From: Bacteroidales bacterium
GTDB lineage: Bacteria > Bacteroidota > Bacteroidia > Bacteroidales > Dysgonomonadaceae
NCBI GenBank assembly: GCA_012518155.1
Contig: JAAYTC010000332.1
Location: 1-6,882 of the forward strand
Direction: 5' to 3'
Length of the DNA: 6,882 nt
The notes under the pieces are model-generated. The model made no database searches, was not told where the DNA came from, and saw only the letters and a list, made by a program, of their open reading frames with translations. A program made the position numbers and the translations under genes. Below are positions 5,215 to 6,882 of the stretch, one piece after another (position 1 is the first letter of the stretch; every line of letters begins with the position of its first letter).

Positions 5215-6882
5215 ATGCGCACCGCGAAACATATCACGCTGATCTTCCTCGGGTGGGTAGGCCTCATGCTCTGCACGGGATGCTCTACCCATAGGAATAC
5301 TCGCGCGAACCGGGCGTACCATGAGCTTACCACGCGGTACAACGTATATTATAACGCGGAAAAGGCCTATCACGATATTTTGGACGAACAGCTTAAATAT
5401 TTTCAGGACGACTTTTCGCGCTTACTCCCTTTTTACCCTCCCTTATTGGGACACCTTACCCTTCCGGACATGGTGAAAAAAAGTGCCGGCGGGCCGTTTG
5501 ATCCGGTGATCGAGAAAATGGAAAAGGCCATACGGGAACACTCCATATCGGCAAAACCTCGACGGGATCCCACCCAACCTCAGTCGCCCGAATACCGGCA
5601 ATGGCTCCAGCAAAACGAGTTTAACCCGTTTATCCACCACGCGTGGCTATTGATGGGGAAAGCCCACGTGCAAAATGGCAATCACGCGAAAGCACTGGCC
5701 ATATTTAATGAAACGGTCCGACTATTCGGTCCCGAAAGCGACGCGGCCATTGAAGCCCACCTTTGGATAGCAAGATGCTATATCGATATGGACAGAATGT
5801 TGGAAGCAGAACAAGCACTTTACGCGTTGAAAAATATGCACCTTCCTGTCCACCTGAACGATATTTTTTCAGAAATCTACACCTATTACCTTATCCAGGA
5901 AGCCAATTATTCTGATGCTATTCCGCACCTGAAGCGATCCATCGATGCAGAGAAACGATCCAAAATGAAAAATAGGTGGCAATTTCTACTGGCACAACTT
6001 TATATCTTGGAGAGCCAACCGAAAATGGCTCACGACACGTTCAACAGCTTGAAAGGGCTGGCCACTCCTCGTGAATTCGTGCGGAATGCTACCGCTTACC
6101 AGAATGTACTGGAAAGCAATATCGACTCATTGGTCGTGCAGATCCGCAACACTCGGTTACTCGCCGACCGCGCTCATCCCTCTCTTGACACGATGGTTCC
6201 AATGAAACATTCGTCAACAGGAGACACTAAGGACTCCCCATTTAGCATGGGACGAGCCCTCGACAACGGGGAGCCATCCGACTCATTACTTCCTGAAAAT
6301 CACTGGAACTTTTTCCGTGACCGTTGGATACGTTCCAATCGCTTCCACCATGCAGCCCACCACGGCAGGGGCTACAAAAGCGAGCCACCGGTGTTCAGCG
6401 AAAAAAGGGATACCACCCACCTTCTCATGCTACTGGCAGAGCAACAGGAAATGGAAAAAGAGCCGCTCCTTTTCGCGACTGCACTGTTTAATTTCGAGCA
6501 ATATCAACTTCGTACCTTTGAACTTGCTTTTACACCGCTAATGGAAGCCGACGTGCTCACCGTGCAACCGTTCCGTTCGTACGAAGAGGCAAATCGATAC
6601 GTGCACTTGTTAAGAAAAGACTCTCTCTTCTTAAAGAATCTTCCTCATCGCGTTGTTCCCATCGTTATATCGGAAGAGAATTGGCACATACTACAGGGCG
6701 GGGTTCCCTTGGAAGAGTTTTACGCGTTCATGGATACGTCATTGTACGAAATAGGGGTTCCGAAGCGGATGGGTTTCCAGCAGGAGTTAATGGAAGATTT
6801 GGCAGATGAAATTCCTGTGCCTACAATTTCTTTGAAAAAAGAATCCGAGAAACTCGAAAAGATTGTACCTTTGAAAACAGCC
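5215..6882 (+). CDS. porW: PorW/SprE-like TPR lipoprotein of type IX secretion, 5' part (runs off the window)
   Basis: The frame is open for 556 codons to the last base, so the C-terminus is missing. Residues 1-22 form a lipoprotein signal peptide ending CTGC, with C23 as the lipidated residue. No acidic residues follow the Cys, so the surface-export signal of Bacteroidota is absent and a periplasm-facing outer-membrane location is likely. STHRNTRANRAYHELTTRYNVYYNAEKAY (24-52) matches the start of PorW/SprE-type proteins, which support assembly of the type IX secretion machine. Helical TPR-like repeats occupy about 139-283 (LLMGKAHVQNG, LWIARCYIDMDR, LLAQLYILES). A linker with DRWIRSNRFHHAAHHGRG (369-386) leads to a second region (LLFATALFNFEQYQL, 418-432, to about 520) with the repeating strand-helix pattern seen near the end of these proteins. 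The family assignment is from recall of sequence style, so the symbol is tentative. The start is chosen because it opens the signal peptide; no Shine-Dalgarno sequence is close. Confidence 0.8.
   Translation, partial: MRTAKHITLIFLGWVGLMLCTGCSTHRNTRANRAYHELTTRYNVYYNAEKAYHDILDEQLKYFQDDFSRLLPFYPPLLGHLTLPDMVKKSAGGPFDPVIEKMEKAIREHSISAKPRRDPTQPQSPEYRQWLQQNEFNPFIHHAWLLMGKAHVQNGNHAKALAIFNETVRLFGPESDAAIEAHLWIARCYIDMDRMLEAEQALYALKNMHLPVHLNDIFSEIYTYYLIQEANYSDAIPHLKRSIDAEKRSKMKNRWQFLLAQLYILESQPKMAHDTFNSLKGLATPREFVRNATAYQNVLESNIDSLVVQIRNTRLLADRAHPSLDTMVPMKHSSTGDTKDSPFSMGRALDNGEPSDSLLPENHWNFFRDRWIRSNRFHHAAHHGRGYKSEPPVFSEKRDTTHLLMLLAEQQEMEKEPLLFATALFNFEQYQLRTFELAFTPLMEADVLTVQPFRSYEEANRYVHLLRKDSLFLKNLPHRVVPIVISEENWHILQGGVPLEEFYAFMDTSLYEIGVPKRMGFQQELMEDLADEIPVPTISLKKESEKLEKIVPLKTA

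Noticed and set aside
5089..5294. A 9-codon ORF right after the permease stop, whose TGA overlaps an ATG opening a 59-codon ORF
   Set aside because: The ATGA overlap looks like translational coupling, but the 59-aa product overlaps the lipoprotein signal-peptide region in another frame, lacks a Shine-Dalgarno site and matches no known small protein.
6317..6541. 74-codon + strand frame within the PorW-like gene
   Set aside because: It lies fully inside the long lipoprotein frame, which stays open through it; no independent support.

Overview
The window carries five protein-coding genes, all on the + strand, with short gaps. Protein signatures point to a Bacteroidota organism of the order Bacteroidales: the type of cysteinyl-tRNA synthetase, the short AroA with Phe after GTAMR, the SNF-type amino-acid transporter, a PorW/SprE-like lipoprotein, mostly absent Shine-Dalgarno sequences and a TAnnTTTG-type -7 element. 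Abundant amino-acid uptake and a type IX secretion component would suit an amino-acid-fermenting Dysgonomonadaceae/Proteiniphilum-like bacterium, but the genus is inference only.

Layout. Positions 1-981 hold the 3' two thirds of cysS (cysteinyl-tRNA synthetase), whose start lies before the window. After a 104-nt gap, 1086-2420 encodes a complete 11-helix sodium-dependent amino-acid symporter of the NSS/SNF (LeuT-like) family. A 140-nt gap holds a possible -7 promoter element and a 10-bp perfect palindrome. Then comes a tight cluster: aroA (EPSP synthase, 2561-3790), a 143-aa membrane-anchored protein with a CCGxHxxC motif (3806-4237, preceded by a real Shine-Dalgarno sequence) and an ABC-3 family metal permease (4252-5088). 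The gaps between these three are only 15 and 14 nt, so they are probably co-transcribed. After 126 nt, a lipoprotein gene (5215 onward) runs off the end of the window. It has TPR-like repeats and resembles PorW/SprE of the type IX secretion system.

How they fit together. cysS and aroA are housekeeping genes (translation; shikimate pathway to aromatic amino acids). The NSS carrier imports amino acids with sodium. The permease would move zinc, manganese or iron across the inner membrane, but its ATPase and binding protein are not in the window. The small CCGxHxxC protein sits directly in front of it and is the least understood gene here. The lipoprotein would act at the periplasmic face of the outer membrane. 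I see no RNA gene, CRISPR array, insertion sequence, phage gene or clear intrinsic terminator, and no strong evidence of a new multi-gene system. The most open question is the small cysteine-motif protein and its link to the metal permease.
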